Positions 6,364 through 14,872 of a stretch of 16,623 nucleotides of DNA are shown here, in pieces (the stretch's first letter is position 1; the number at the start of each line of letters is the position of its first letter). The stretch lies in assembly GCA_947452875.1 (NCBI GenBank), contig CANGEZ010000016.1, forward strand, positions 1-16,623. The letters are read 5' to 3'. The translations under genes and the position numbers were made by a program. The notes beneath the pieces are model-generated. The model was not told the origin of the DNA. It did no database searches and saw only the letters and a program-made list of their open reading frames with translations. The stretch is from Chitinophagaceae bacterium (GTDB lineage: Bacteria; Bacteroidota; Bacteroidia; Chitinophagales; Chitinophagaceae).

Positions 6364-7755
6364 TTAGCGATACATCCAGCCAATCACGATTTCGGGATAT
6401 ATGCCTATGATAACTATCAGTGCAATAATTACAATAAGCATGTAATTGAAGAATGGATTTACTGCATTTGCAACAACTACATTACGATCTGATTCTTTAA
6501 AATAAATAGCTTGAATCACTCTGAAATAATAGTATGCACTTATTGCTGCAAAAATAACGGCAACGATTACCAACCAAAATTGATGTCCATTATCTACTGC
6601 TGCCATCAACATAAAAAATTTACTTTGAAAGCCTGCTGTTAATGGAATACCGGTTAATGACAATAAAAACACAGTAGCCGCAAATGCCATCAATGGATTT
6701 TCTTTTCCTAATCCGTTAAATCCATCAATAGTATAGTCTTCCATTTTTGTTAGTATTCCGAAAATACCAATTGAAGCAAGGCTATATGCTGCCGAATACA
6801 ATAAGATACCTTCTTTAGCTTTTGCATTCAATGCGAATATAGCTAGTAACATAAAACCTGCTTGTGCTATACTTGAATAGGCCAACATTCTTTTTACACT
6901 TTGTTGGAATACAGCTGTAATGTTACCGATGACTAAAGTAGCAACGGTTATAAATGCAATTAAATATTGCCATTGCTCATGCACAATGCCGAATGAAAGT
7001 TCAAATAATCTTAAGAAGGCAAAGAATCCTGCAACTTTCACCACTGAACTCATAAATGAAGTGAATACAGTTGGCGCGCCATCGTATACATCTGGTGTCC
7101 AAAAATGAAATGGAGCCGCAGAAACTTTAAAAGACATGGACACCATGATGAACAATAATCCTGCAGCAATTAATACAGGCATGTGTCCAAGTCCAATCTG
7201 AATTTTATCTATATAAAAGGATGCATTAGGATTTCCTCCGTAAATAAAGGCAATACCCATCAACATAATACCTGTTGAAAAAGCGCCCATTAAAAAATAT
7301 TTCAAAGCAGCTTCGTTGCTCTTTAAATTTCGCTTATCACTTCCCGTTAGTATATACAATGGAATAGAAATAATTTCAATTCCAATGAACAACATCAATA
7401 AAGTATTGAAAGTTGCTGCAATAGAAATGCCGCATAAAATAAAAAAGATTAAAGCGAAGTATTCACCAACATGTGAGCCAACTTTTTCAATCTCAGTACC
7501 TGTTAAAAGAAAATAGATTAAAGTACAAGTCATTACAATAGCAATGAATGTCAGATTAAAGCCATCTGTATGCAACATGTTGTTATGGTCGAAATTAAAA
7601 AACGACTTTTTAGTCAGTAGCTCAATGATGGATGAAGATAAAACAATGAGCATGCCTGTTATAGCAACAAAGCGAGGTGCCGTTTTGCTTTTGATAAACA
7701 CACCACCGAACATCATGATCACACCCCAAATCGCAGTTAATATTATTGCATTCAT
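6364..7755 (-). CDS. nuoN: NADH-quinone oxidoreductase subunit N
   Basis: NuoN is one of three antiporter-like proton-pumping subunits in the membrane arm of complex I. The 463-residue product is hydrophobic throughout, with about 14 predicted membrane segments, close to the usual 460-490. The key acid of helix 5 is Glu127 in GIEIISIPLYIL (E. coli Glu133). The helix 7 lysine is Lys210 in SMSFKVSAAPFHFWTPD (E. coli Lys217). The helix containing PDVYDGAPTVFTSFMSSVVKV is also conserved. The start is ATG at 7755, 26 bases after nuoM. It is the last nuo gene of the run. Confidence 0.95.
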   Translation of the reverse strand: MNAIILTAIWGVIMMFGGVFIKSKTAPRFVAITGMLIVLSSSIIELLTKKSFFNFDHNNMLHTDGFNLTFIAIVMTCTLIYFLLTGTEIEKVGSHVGEYFALIFFILCGISIAATFNTLLMLFIGIEIISIPLYILTGSDKRNLKSNEAALKYFLMGAFSTGIMLMGIAFIYGGNPNASFYIDKIQIGLGHMPVLIAAGLLFIMVSMSFKVSAAPFHFWTPDVYDGAPTVFTSFMSSVVKVAGFFAFLRLFELSFGIVHEQWQYLIAFITVATLVIGNITAVFQQSVKRMLAYSSIAQAGFMLLAIFALNAKAKEGILLYSAAYSLASIGIFGILTKMEDYTIDGFNGLGKENPLMAFAATVFLLSLTGIPLTAGFQSKFFMLMAAVDNGHQFWLVIVAVIFAAISAYYYFRVIQAIYFKESDRNVVVANAVNPFFNYMLIVIIALIVIIGIYPEIVIGWMYR

Positions 7756-7781
7756 AATTTGTATCTAAAATTTCTGAAATC

Positions 7782-9275
7782 TTATTTCAATTTGAACATC
7801 AGATTTGTTACTGATTCTGATGTAAGATCAATCAATGGTTGTGGATATACACCAATGAAAAATATGATACCTACAATCACTATCAAAACTAATTTTTCTG
7901 TAAGGTTAATGTCTTTTACTTCTGTTGTAACATTATTTACACTGCCGTAAAAAACTTTCTGAATCATGTTTAATGTATACACTGCAGATAATATCACGCC
8001 AAGTCCTGCAAATACAGCAAACCAGATATTCTTTTGATATAAACCTGCAAACATCAAAAATTCACCTGTAAAGGCATTGGTTAATGGCAATGCAATGTTG
8101 GCTAAAGCGATGATGATAAATAAAATGGTAAGTACAGGAGCTGAAGCAGCGAGACCACTTAATTCCGAAATTTTCTTAACCCCGGTTTTTCTTTCAATGA
8201 TTTCAACTACGATCCACATGCCAATAATATTTATTCCATGATTGAACATCTGTATGAGCACACCTTGAATGCTGATTTCATTCATCGCAAATAAAGCCGC
8301 ACACATCAACCCGATGTGAGCTATTGAAGAATAGGCGACCAGTTTTTTAATATTGTCCTGCATCATGGCGAGGCAACTTGCATACACAATTCCAATCACA
8401 GATAATGTAATGACTAAATTAGCGTGATGAATTGAGGCTGACGGAAACATTGGCAACAACCATCTTAATACACCAAACAATCCCATCTTTACCATAATAC
8501 CACTCAACACCATAGTTACAGTTGTTGGTGATTGATCATATGCATCAGGCTGCCAAGTGTGAAAAGGAAATATTGGCATTTTAATAGCAAAAGCAATAAA
8601 GAAAGCGGCAAACAACCAGGCCTGTTCTGTTCCTGATAACTGCGCATTGTAAAATGCATTCAAAGCAAATGAATGAGTTGCTATGGTGCCATCTACAAAT
8701 GCTCTTGCATCTGTGTGCAAATAGATATAGATAATTCCAACCAACATTAATAAAGATCCCGCGAATGTATAGACGAAGAATTTAAATGTAGCCTGAATTC
8801 TTCTCTCTCCTCCCCAAATGCTTGATAGGAAATAAACTGGAATCAATGCCAACTCCCAGAAAAAATAAAAGGTCAAAGCATCAAATGCCATAAATACACC
8901 CATTAGGCCAGCTTGTGTTAACATCAATAAACCATAAAATGAATTGGGCTTCTTTAATTGATCATTTTGGCTAGTTAACAGAATCAATGGAAATCCGATA
9001 GCCGTTAACAAGGTGAGCATGCGCCCTGTTGCATCCAATCCGATGAAATAATTTGCCCCAAGATATTTCAACCAGATATAACTAACATTGTTATACGTCA
9101 TGTATTTCTCCGAGTTGGTGAAAAACAAACTTGCTATGGAAACACCCAATGTAAGTAGTGAAAAAACGATAGCAGTATTTTTTGCATGTTTTTGGTTAAC
9201 AGCAAATAAACAGAAAAAGCCAGCCAATATTGGCAGCCAAATCAATAAGTCTGGAAATGTAATGTAATTACCCAA
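7782..9275 (-). CDS. nuoM: NADH-quinone oxidoreductase subunit M (TTG start)
   Basis: NuoM is the middle antiporter-like proton pump of the complex I membrane arm. The product has 497 residues (family about 490-510). Glu141 in FFWELALIPVYF corresponds to E. coli Glu144. Lys232 in AFAIKMPIFPFHTWQPDAY corresponds to E. coli Lys234. SYSSIAHIG-type and HGINIIG segments are present in the later helices. The start is unusual. The frame has no ATG before residue 59, and an in-frame TAG lies two codons upstream of the TTG at 9275. That TTG is therefore the only start giving a complete first membrane helix. It is preceded by an AGAAG purine run at 9279-9283 that could serve as a weak ribosome binding site. 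The nuoL stop codon is 14 bases upstream. Confidence 0.94.
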   Translation of the reverse strand: MGNYITFPDLLIWLPILAGFFCLFAVNQKHAKNTAIVFSLLTLGVSIASLFFTNSEKYMTYNNVSYIWLKYLGANYFIGLDATGRMLTLLTAIGFPLILLTSQNDQLKKPNSFYGLLMLTQAGLMGVFMAFDALTFYFFWELALIPVYFLSSIWGGERRIQATFKFFVYTFAGSLLMLVGIIYIYLHTDARAFVDGTIATHSFALNAFYNAQLSGTEQAWLFAAFFIAFAIKMPIFPFHTWQPDAYDQSPTTVTMVLSGIMVKMGLFGVLRWLLPMFPSASIHHANLVITLSVIGIVYASCLAMMQDNIKKLVAYSSIAHIGLMCAALFAMNEISIQGVLIQMFNHGINIIGMWIVVEIIERKTGVKKISELSGLAASAPVLTILFIIIALANIALPLTNAFTGEFLMFAGLYQKNIWFAVFAGLGVILSAVYTLNMIQKVFYGSVNNVTTEVKDINLTEKLVLIVIVGIIFFIGVYPQPLIDLTSESVTNLMFKLK

Positions 9276-9289
9276 TTTCTTCTATTTTA

Positions 9290-11173
9290 TTATAAAAACA
9301 ATTGTATGAAAAATAAGATCAACATGCCTATAACCATCAACAGCACATAAGCGCCAACTTGTCCGCTTTGTAACCAACGTAATTGTCTGCTGCTATAATT
9401 CACAGCTTTACCAACTCCGTTTACAGCGCCGTCTATCACTTTTGATTCTATGATGTTATTGAAAAATGCAGAGATTGATTTTAAAGGATTCACGATAGCA
9501 GTCTGGTACAATTCATCAACATACCATTTATTTTCCAGCACCTTACCGAAGCCGTTAGCTTCACCTTCTACTTTATAATTTTTGAATTTCATCCATGCAA
9601 ATGAGATAGAAATAACTACTAAAATTGTAGACAATCCCATCAGCATATATTCAGTATTGTGATCCAAATGATGTTCCGCAGATTTCACAACAGGTGATAA
9701 ATAACTGGCTAATTCATGATGTCCGCCAAGCACTTCAGGCACACCAACATAACCACCAATAATACTGAGTATGGCTAGTACAATCAACGGGAAAGTCATG
9801 GCTGCAGGGCTTTCATGCAAATGATGCTCCTGATCATGAGTACCACGGAATGTTCCGGTGAATGTTACGATGTACAATCTAAACATATAGAATGCAGTGA
9901 GCAAAGCAGCAAATAATGCGATACCATATAATACAGGACTATGCGCAAATGTTCCGGCTAATATTTCATCTTTAGAGAAGAAGCCTGAAAAACCTGGAAT
10001 ACCTGCAATGGCCAAACAGCCAATTAAGAAAGTCACACTAGTAATTTTCATATGCTTGTGCAAGCCTCCCATTTTGCGAATATCTTGTTCTCCGCCCATC
10101 GCATGAATTACAGAACCACTTCCTAAGAACATTAATGCTTTAAAGAACGCATGTGTCAATACGTGAAATACTGCTGCAACATAATTTCCTGTTCCTAATG
10201 CAAGGAACATGAAACCCAATTGACTCACTGTTGAATAAGCCAATACTTTTTTGATATCGTTTTGTTTGATGGCAATTGATGCTGCGAGTAAAGCTGTAGC
10301 CAATCCTACAATTGTGATTACTGTTTGTGTTTGATGAGCCAAAGAGAACAAAGCGTTACTTCTGGCAATCATGTAAATACCTGCTGTCACCATCGTTGCG
10401 GCGTGAATCAATGCGCTCACAGGTGTTGGACCCGCCATCGCATCAGGCAACCAAGTATATAAGGGAATCTGTGCGCTCTTACCGGTAGCACCTACAAATA
10501 GTAACATGGTAATTCCGGTGATATCTGTTGCAGATAATTTAGCCAATGAAGCAGCAGAAAACACCACATCATATTGTACAGAACCGATTTTTGTAATCAA
10601 CCAAAACAAAGCCAATAAGAAACCCAAATCACCAATTCTGTTCATGATAAAGGCTTTCTTCGCGGCATCTGTGTAATCTGTATTTCTGAACCAATATCCA
10701 ATCAACAAATAAGAACACAATCCAACACCTTCCCAACCGATGAACATGATGACGAAATTTCCGCCCATCACCAACAACAACATGGAGAAAACGAAGAGAT
10801 TTAAATAAGAGAAATACTTTGCGAAATTCATGTTCTCTTCATCATGCATGTATGAAGTTGAATACACATGAATTAAAAACCCTACACCTGTAATTATCAA
10901 AAGAAATAAAGAAGAGAGTTGATCTATTTTATAATCAAAGCCAATTTTAAAATTCTCCAATCTGATAAAATCAAAAAAGTGAATGGTAGCCGTATTGCCA
11001 TTTTTCACTTGAAAGAAAACCAATAGACTCAATACAAATGAGCCTAAAATAACGCCACTACCAATAATCCCTGATAATGATTTAGATAAAGACTTTCTTC
11101 CCAAACCATTAATTAAAAATCCTATCAATGGTAACACCGGAATCAGCCAAACCAATTTAAATATATTATTCAT
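9290..11173 (-). CDS. nuoL: NADH-quinone oxidoreductase subunit L
   Basis: NuoL is the distal antiporter-like proton pump of complex I and carries the long lateral helix that spans the membrane arm. I place the start at ATG 11173, giving MNNIFKLVWLIPVLPLIGF, the usual NuoL N-terminus, and 627 residues. The frame stays open seven codons further to a TTG at 11194, but that extension is not family-like. Key residues include Glu148 in FIGWEGVGLCSYLLIGYW (E. coli Glu144) and the lysine of GKSAQIPLYTWLPDAM. PTPVSALIHAATMVTAGIY and FSGFFSKDEIL are further landmarks. The C-terminal part (about 530-627) contains the NKWYVDELYQ segment and the last helix typical of NuoL, which separates it from NuoM and NuoN. 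Confidence 0.95.
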   Translation of the reverse strand: MNNIFKLVWLIPVLPLIGFLINGLGRKSLSKSLSGIIGSGVILGSFVLSLLVFFQVKNGNTATIHFFDFIRLENFKIGFDYKIDQLSSLFLLIITGVGFLIHVYSTSYMHDEENMNFAKYFSYLNLFVFSMLLLVMGGNFVIMFIGWEGVGLCSYLLIGYWFRNTDYTDAAKKAFIMNRIGDLGFLLALFWLITKIGSVQYDVVFSAASLAKLSATDITGITMLLFVGATGKSAQIPLYTWLPDAMAGPTPVSALIHAATMVTAGIYMIARSNALFSLAHQTQTVITIVGLATALLAASIAIKQNDIKKVLAYSTVSQLGFMFLALGTGNYVAAVFHVLTHAFFKALMFLGSGSVIHAMGGEQDIRKMGGLHKHMKITSVTFLIGCLAIAGIPGFSGFFSKDEILAGTFAHSPVLYGIALFAALLTAFYMFRLYIVTFTGTFRGTHDQEHHLHESPAAMTFPLIVLAILSIIGGYVGVPEVLGGHHELASYLSPVVKSAEHHLDHNTEYMLMGLSTILVVISISFAWMKFKNYKVEGEANGFGKVLENKWYVDELYQTAIVNPLKSISAFFNNIIESKVIDGAVNGVGKAVNYSSRQLRWLQSGQVGAYVLLMVIGMLILFFIQLFL

Positions 11174-11211
11174 AAGCAATGAAAACGAATTCAAAAAATG
11201 AATCCAGTTTA

Positions 11212-11544
11212 TTAGTTTTTAAGTCTGTTTAAAAAGTTCACATCCACGGTATGTACGTTTCTGTACATCATTACAATAATAGCCAAGCCCACACTTACTT
11301 CGGCCGCTGCCACTACCATGATGAAAAACACAAATACCTGAGCATCACTGGCAAAATAAGGTGATGCTTTTGCCACTCCACTCATGGCATGCATTTTAGA
11401 AAATGCAACCAACAAAAGGTTCACTGCATTTAGCATCAACTCCACACACATGAAAATGATAATGGCATTACGACGAACCAATACACCAACGATACCGATG
11501 GTAAATAAGGCAAGTGATAAAATGATATAGGCTTTGATATCCAT
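11212..11544 (-). CDS. nuoK: NADH-quinone oxidoreductase subunit K
   Basis: NuoK is a small three-helix membrane subunit of complex I, related to MrpC, forming part of the proton path between the quinone site and the antiporter subunits. The product has 110 residues (usually about 100). Glu35 in CVELMLNAVNLLLVAFS and Glu82 in AAAEVSVGLAI correspond to the two essential intramembrane glutamates Glu36 and Glu72 of E. coli. The loop between helices 2 and 3 (about 50-67) is roughly ten residues longer than in E. coli. It begins with ATG at 11544, 14 bases after nuoJ. Confidence 0.95.
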   Translation of the reverse strand: MDIKAYIILSLALFTIGIVGVLVRRNAIIIFMCVELMLNAVNLLLVAFSKMHAMSGVAKASPYFASDAQVFVFFIMVVAAAEVSVGLAIIVMMYRNVHTVDVNFLNRLKN

Positions 11545-11558
11545 AAATAATTTTCTTT

Positions 11559-12071
11559 TTACTGATTTGCAGTTTCACCTTTTTTACCAATCACCACCGC
11601 GCCAATCATCGCACTCAAAAACAACACACTACTGATTTCGAAAGGCAATACATAATTCTTAAACAAATTCATACCGAGCACTTTTATTAATCCTTGGTCT
11701 CCTACTTTCATTTCCACTAATTGCTCAACGTCTATTTTCATTACCGCTGAAACCAATACTAATAACAAAGCTCCACCTGTAATCACCCCTACCAATTGCA
11801 GTCGGTAATTTTTCACAGGCTCGGTCTCTGCATTGAGATTCATCAACATCACCACAAACAAGAATAACACCATAATGGCGCCTGCGTAAACAATAATATT
11901 TACAATCGCCAAAAACTGAGCATTCAATAAAATATAATGTCCGGAGATGGCAAAGAAAACCACAATCAGCCACAATACACTATGCACAGGGCTTTTGCTG
12001 GAAATCATCATAATGGCACTTCCAATCGCCATTACTGATAATAAAATAAAAACTAGTGTTGTTAAATTCAT
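11559..12071 (-). CDS. nuoJ: NADH-quinone oxidoreductase subunit J
   Basis: NuoJ is a five-helix membrane subunit at the junction of the quinone module and the pump module of complex I. The 170-residue product is near the family size. Helix 3 carries NIIVYAGAIMVLFLFVVMLMN, the conserved segment containing the pi-bulge helix and the Y-x-G-A-I-M-V-L-F-x-F signature. The end (LFLSAMIGAVVIGKKGE) matches the usual last helix. It starts six bases after nuoI and ends 14 bases before nuoK, in tight operon spacing. Confidence 0.94.
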   Translation of the reverse strand: MNLTTLVFILLSVMAIGSAIMMISSKSPVHSVLWLIVVFFAISGHYILLNAQFLAIVNIIVYAGAIMVLFLFVVMLMNLNAETEPVKNYRLQLVGVITGGALLLVLVSAVMKIDVEQLVEMKVGDQGLIKVLGMNLFKNYVLPFEISSVLFLSAMIGAVVIGKKGETANQ

Positions 12072-12077
12072 TATTAA

Positions 12078-12632
12078 TTAGTTAACCGTTGATTTATTGG
12101 CTCTGTTACCCAATGCTTTTTTATAAGCTTCGGGATTTTCTTTTGGATGTGGTATCAGCAATTCATTTTTTGCATACACAAATTGCTTACGCTGGTAATC
12201 AGCAGGAGCAAATGTTTCGCTTAAATAAATGGCATCTTTTGGACAAGCCTCTTCACACAATCCACAGAAGATACAACGCAACATGTTGATTTCATATTTG
12301 GCTGCATATTTCTCTTCACGATATAAATTCTCTTCCCCAGCTTGTCTTTCTGCTGCTTCCATGGTAATTGCTTCAGCCGGACAAGCAACAGCACACAATC
12401 CACATGCCGTACAATTTTCACGACCTTCTTCATCACGGTTCAAAATCTGCATTCCTCTAAAAACAGGACTGAATGGTCTTTGCTTTTCAGGATAGTTAAT
12501 GGTTGGTTTCTTTTTAAAAATATGACTGAATGTAATCATCATACCTTTAAATATAGCCGGCAAATACAAGCGTTCAGTAAAGCTCATTGGCTTTCTGCTG
12601 ACTTGTTTCGCTTTTGATGTTAATGCTTGCAT
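12078..12632 (-). CDS. nuoI: NADH-quinone oxidoreductase subunit I (2x[4Fe-4S] ferredoxin-type)
   Basis: NuoI carries clusters N6a and N6b, which pass electrons toward cluster N2 and the quinone site of complex I. The 184-residue product contains two classic ferredoxin motifs: ENCTACGLCAVACP (Cys74, 77, 80, 84) and LRCIFCGLCEEACP (Cys120, 123, 126, 130). An amphipathic N-terminal region (about 18-40, with LPAIFKGMMITFSHIFKKKP) matches the membrane-contacting part of the family. The start is ATG at 12632. Upstream, the gap to nuoH is 86 bases, much larger than other gaps in this operon, and it is filled with the cassette-like repeat at 12641-12723. Confidence 0.96.
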   Translation of the reverse strand: MQALTSKAKQVSRKPMSFTERLYLPAIFKGMMITFSHIFKKKPTINYPEKQRPFSPVFRGMQILNRDEEGRENCTACGLCAVACPAEAITMEAAERQAGEENLYREEKYAAKYEINMLRCIFCGLCEEACPKDAIYLSETFAPADYQRKQFVYAKNELLIPHPKENPEAYKKALGNRANKSTVN

Positions 12633-12640
12633 TGGTTATA

Positions 12641-12723
12641 ATTTAAAAGTCAAAAATCAAAATTTAAAAATTATGATAGACTATCCTTTTTTACTTTTGA
12701 ATTTTTACTTTTTACTTTTTAAT
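12641..12723. mobile_element. Gene-less AT-rich cassette with terminal inverted repeats (MITE-like)
   Basis: The nuoI-nuoH gap consists almost wholly of two facing AT-rich ends. The left end starts ATTTAAAAGTCAAAAATC (12641 onward). The right end, read as reverse complement from 12723, starts ATTAAAAAGTAAAAAGT. The two ends match as inverted repeats at 20 of 24 positions. Both ends also match, in the same orientation, the flanks of the four-helix-bundle gene at 14873-15347: the right flanks agree at 29 of 30 bases (12685-12714 against 15316-15345) and the left at 21 of 25. Between the ends are only about 10-20 bases, including the small palindrome GATAGTCTATC. It looks like an internally deleted copy of that cassette. 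Mobility is inferred. Low sequence complexity is a caution. Confidence 0.5.
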
Positions 12724-13756
12724 GAAAATACAAAATCGATGCTCCTGTGGCCAACATATTAAACAATGCCAATGGAATTAAAATTCTCCAACCCAAATGC
12801 ATCAATTGATCATATCTGAATCTGGGAATTGTCCATCTTACCCACATAAACAGGAATATAAAAAATACCACTTTTGCCATTAAAGCAACGATACCTAAAA
12901 TCGCTGCAATATTGGGTGATAAAGTTGCTTCATTAAAGAAAGGAATATCATAACCTCCAAAAAACAAGGTCGCCATAATTACACTGCTTACAAACATGTT
13001 GATGTATTCAGCAAATAAAAAGAAACCCAATTTCATAGAAGAATACTCTGTATGATAACCACCAATCAATTCGTTTTCTGCTTCTGGTAAATCAAATGGT
13101 GTTCTGTTACATTCTGCAAAAGCACAAATTAAAAATATTAAAAAGCCCAAAGGTTGTTTAACAATGTTCCAGTATCCTGCCTGCTGTTGAACCACCATTT
13201 CTTTTAGGCTAAGGGTTCCCGTTACCATCAACAACGCAATGATGGAAATACCCATAGCCAATTCATAACTGATGATTTGAGAAGCAGCTCTTAGTCCACC
13301 CATCAAAGAGAATTTATTATTACTAGCCCATGAACCAATCATGATGCCGTAAACGCCCAAACTCACAACACCAAATACATATAGAATACCAACATTTACG
13401 TCGGTGATTTGCAAACTGATTTCTCTTCCAAACAATTCCACTTTATCTCCCCATGGAATAATGGCACTTGTCATCATGGCAGTTAACATAGCCAATGCAG
13501 GTCCGAGTATAAATAAAAATTTGTTTGAAAAATCCGGAATGATTTCTTCTTTGAAAAACAGTTTCAAGCCATCGGCTAAAGGTTGCAATAAACCAAAAGG
13601 ACCGGCTCTGTTTGGACCACGACGGTCTTGTAAAATAGCAGCTACTTTTCTTTCTGCAAATGTGGTATACATGGCAATGACCAATGAAGCGGAAATTACC
13701 ACTACTATCAGTATTAATTTTTCAATTACCAAACCAAGATCAATCGCTAATAACAT
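12719..13756 (-). CDS. nuoH: NADH-quinone oxidoreductase subunit H
   Basis: NuoH is the membrane subunit that forms most of the quinone-binding chamber and links electron transfer to proton pumping in complex I. I take ATG at 13756 as the start (345 residues, MLLAIDLGLVIEKL), six bases after the nuoG stop codon. The frame extends two more codons to a TTG at 13762, directly abutting nuoG. Conserved segments include TFAERKVAAILQDRRGPNR, GPFGLLQPLADGLKLFFKEE and AFAECNRTPFDLPEAENEL followed by GGYHTEYSSMKLGFFLFAEY, the acidic quinone-site loop. About eight to nine membrane helices are visible. Its TAA stop codon (12719-12721) lies inside the right end of the cassette-like repeat at 12641-12723. 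Confidence 0.96.
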   Translation of the reverse strand: MLLAIDLGLVIEKLILIVVVISASLVIAMYTTFAERKVAAILQDRRGPNRAGPFGLLQPLADGLKLFFKEEIIPDFSNKFLFILGPALAMLTAMMTSAIIPWGDKVELFGREISLQITDVNVGILYVFGVVSLGVYGIMIGSWASNNKFSLMGGLRAASQIISYELAMGISIIALLMVTGTLSLKEMVVQQQAGYWNIVKQPLGFLIFLICAFAECNRTPFDLPEAENELIGGYHTEYSSMKLGFFLFAEYINMFVSSVIMATLFFGGYDIPFFNEATLSPNIAAILGIVALMAKVVFFIFLFMWVRWTIPRFRYDQLMHLGWRILIPLALFNMLATGASILYFH

Positions 13757-13762
13757 TATCAA

Positions 13763-14872
13763 TTATTTTTTAAAATCACCGGAATGAGCTGGACCATTGA
13801 TGTCACTCAAGTGAATATTTGGATTATTTACGCCACTCACACTATGTATATCCATCAGTAATTTAGGCTCTACACCTTTCATTACTTTTTTAACTGTTTC
13901 ATTTGGCTTCACTAATGTTGTATTGTATTTGTTGGCGCCAATTACAGAATGACGACTGATGGTTGTTACGCCTTCGATTGTCCAGCTTTCAGTTTTCTTA
14001 GTTTCAAATCTGCAAGTGTTGCAAATCCAACCTGGTTTACCATCAAAGCTTTGCACTTCACCCCATTCATCTTTACGTGCGGTAACTCTGAACACTTCAT
14101 CACCTCTTAACCATAAAGTCGCTTTGCCGCAACATCCTGGTGTTGTGCAATTTCTATGTGCGTCAACAGGCTTAGTAAACCAAACTCTGTTTTTGAAACG
14201 GAAAGTTTTATCAGTCAATGCTCCTACAGGGCAAACATCAATCATGTTGCCTGAGAAATCATTATCAATGGCTTTGGAAATATAAGTTGAAATGGCAGCG
14301 TGATCGCCTCTGTCAACGATACCGTGTACACGCTTATTGGTCAGCTGGTCTGCCACATAAGTACAACGATAACAAAGAATACATCTTGTCATGTGTAATT
14401 GAATGTATGGACCAATATCTTCTTTCTTGAAAGTACGACGAGCAAATTGGTAACGAGTTCCTTCTTTACCATGATCGTAACCCAAATCTTGTAAATGACA
14501 TTCTCCTGCTTGATCACAAATCGGACAATCCAATGGGTGATTCAGCAATAAAAATTCTACAACACCTGCTCTAGCATCAGGTACTTTTTCGCTGGTCATG
14601 TTTTTTACAACCATGCCATCCATAACAGTTGTTCTGCAACTTGCCACCAATTTAGGCATTGGTCTTGGATCAGCAGTTGAACCGGCTGCTACTTCAACCA
14701 AACAGGTACGGCATTTACCGCCACTGCCTTCAAGTTTACTGTAATAACACATCGCAGGCGGGGTTACATCACCTCCTATTTGCCTTGCAGCATTTAAGAT
14801 AGTTGTACCCGGCGCCACATCAATGGTGATGTTGTCGATGGTTACTTTGATATTTATTATTTCGTCGGACAT
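13763..14872 (-). CDS. nuoG: NADH-quinone oxidoreductase subunit G, short form without the molybdopterin domain
   Basis: NuoG holds iron-sulfur clusters that carry electrons from NuoF toward NuoI in complex I. The N-terminal 2Fe-2S ferredoxin domain has Cys42, 54, 57 and 79 (cluster N1b). The His-Cys motif HPLDCPICDQAGEC supplies His112, Cys116, 119 and 125 (N3). RCILCYRC with IDVCPVGAL supplies Cys164, 167, 170 and 214 (N4). A further set, NCTTPGCCGK (Cys242, 247, 248) and ICNTCRFE (Cys284, 287), corresponds to the start of the molybdopterin-oxidoreductase Fe4S4 region. The protein ends at residue 369, whereas E. coli NuoG is about 900 long. The large degenerate molybdopterin-binding domain is missing, and nuoH follows at once, so this is not a frameshift. 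Short NuoG forms of this type are, to my knowledge, normal in Bacteroidota. Confidence 0.93.
   Translation of the reverse strand: MSDEIINIKVTIDNITIDVAPGTTILNAARQIGGDVTPPAMCYYSKLEGSGGKCRTCLVEVAAGSTADPRPMPKLVASCRTTVMDGMVVKNMTSEKVPDARAGVVEFLLLNHPLDCPICDQAGECHLQDLGYDHGKEGTRYQFARRTFKKEDIGPYIQLHMTRCILCYRCTYVADQLTNKRVHGIVDRGDHAAISTYISKAIDNDFSGNMIDVCPVGALTDKTFRFKNRVWFTKPVDAHRNCTTPGCCGKATLWLRGDEVFRVTARKDEWGEVQSFDGKPGWICNTCRFETKKTESWTIEGVTTISRHSVIGANKYNTTLVKPNETVKKVMKGVEPKLLMDIHSVSGVNNPNIHLSDINGPAHSGDFKK

Noticed and set aside
11174..11194. Seven-codon N-terminal extension of nuoL to a TTG
   Set aside because: The ATG at 11173 gives the standard NuoL N-terminus directly before the first membrane helix. 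The extension adds nothing family-like.
11725..11973. Minus-strand 82-codon ORF inside nuoJ
   Set aside because: It is an alternative frame within nuoJ, rich in unusual Cys/Arg runs with no family resemblance. The nuoJ frame itself is clearly the coding one.
13763..14872. nuoG as a pseudogene truncated by frameshift
   Set aside because: The next gene, nuoH, begins within a few bases of the stop codon, so there is no remnant of a molybdopterin domain. All N-terminal cluster ligands are intact.
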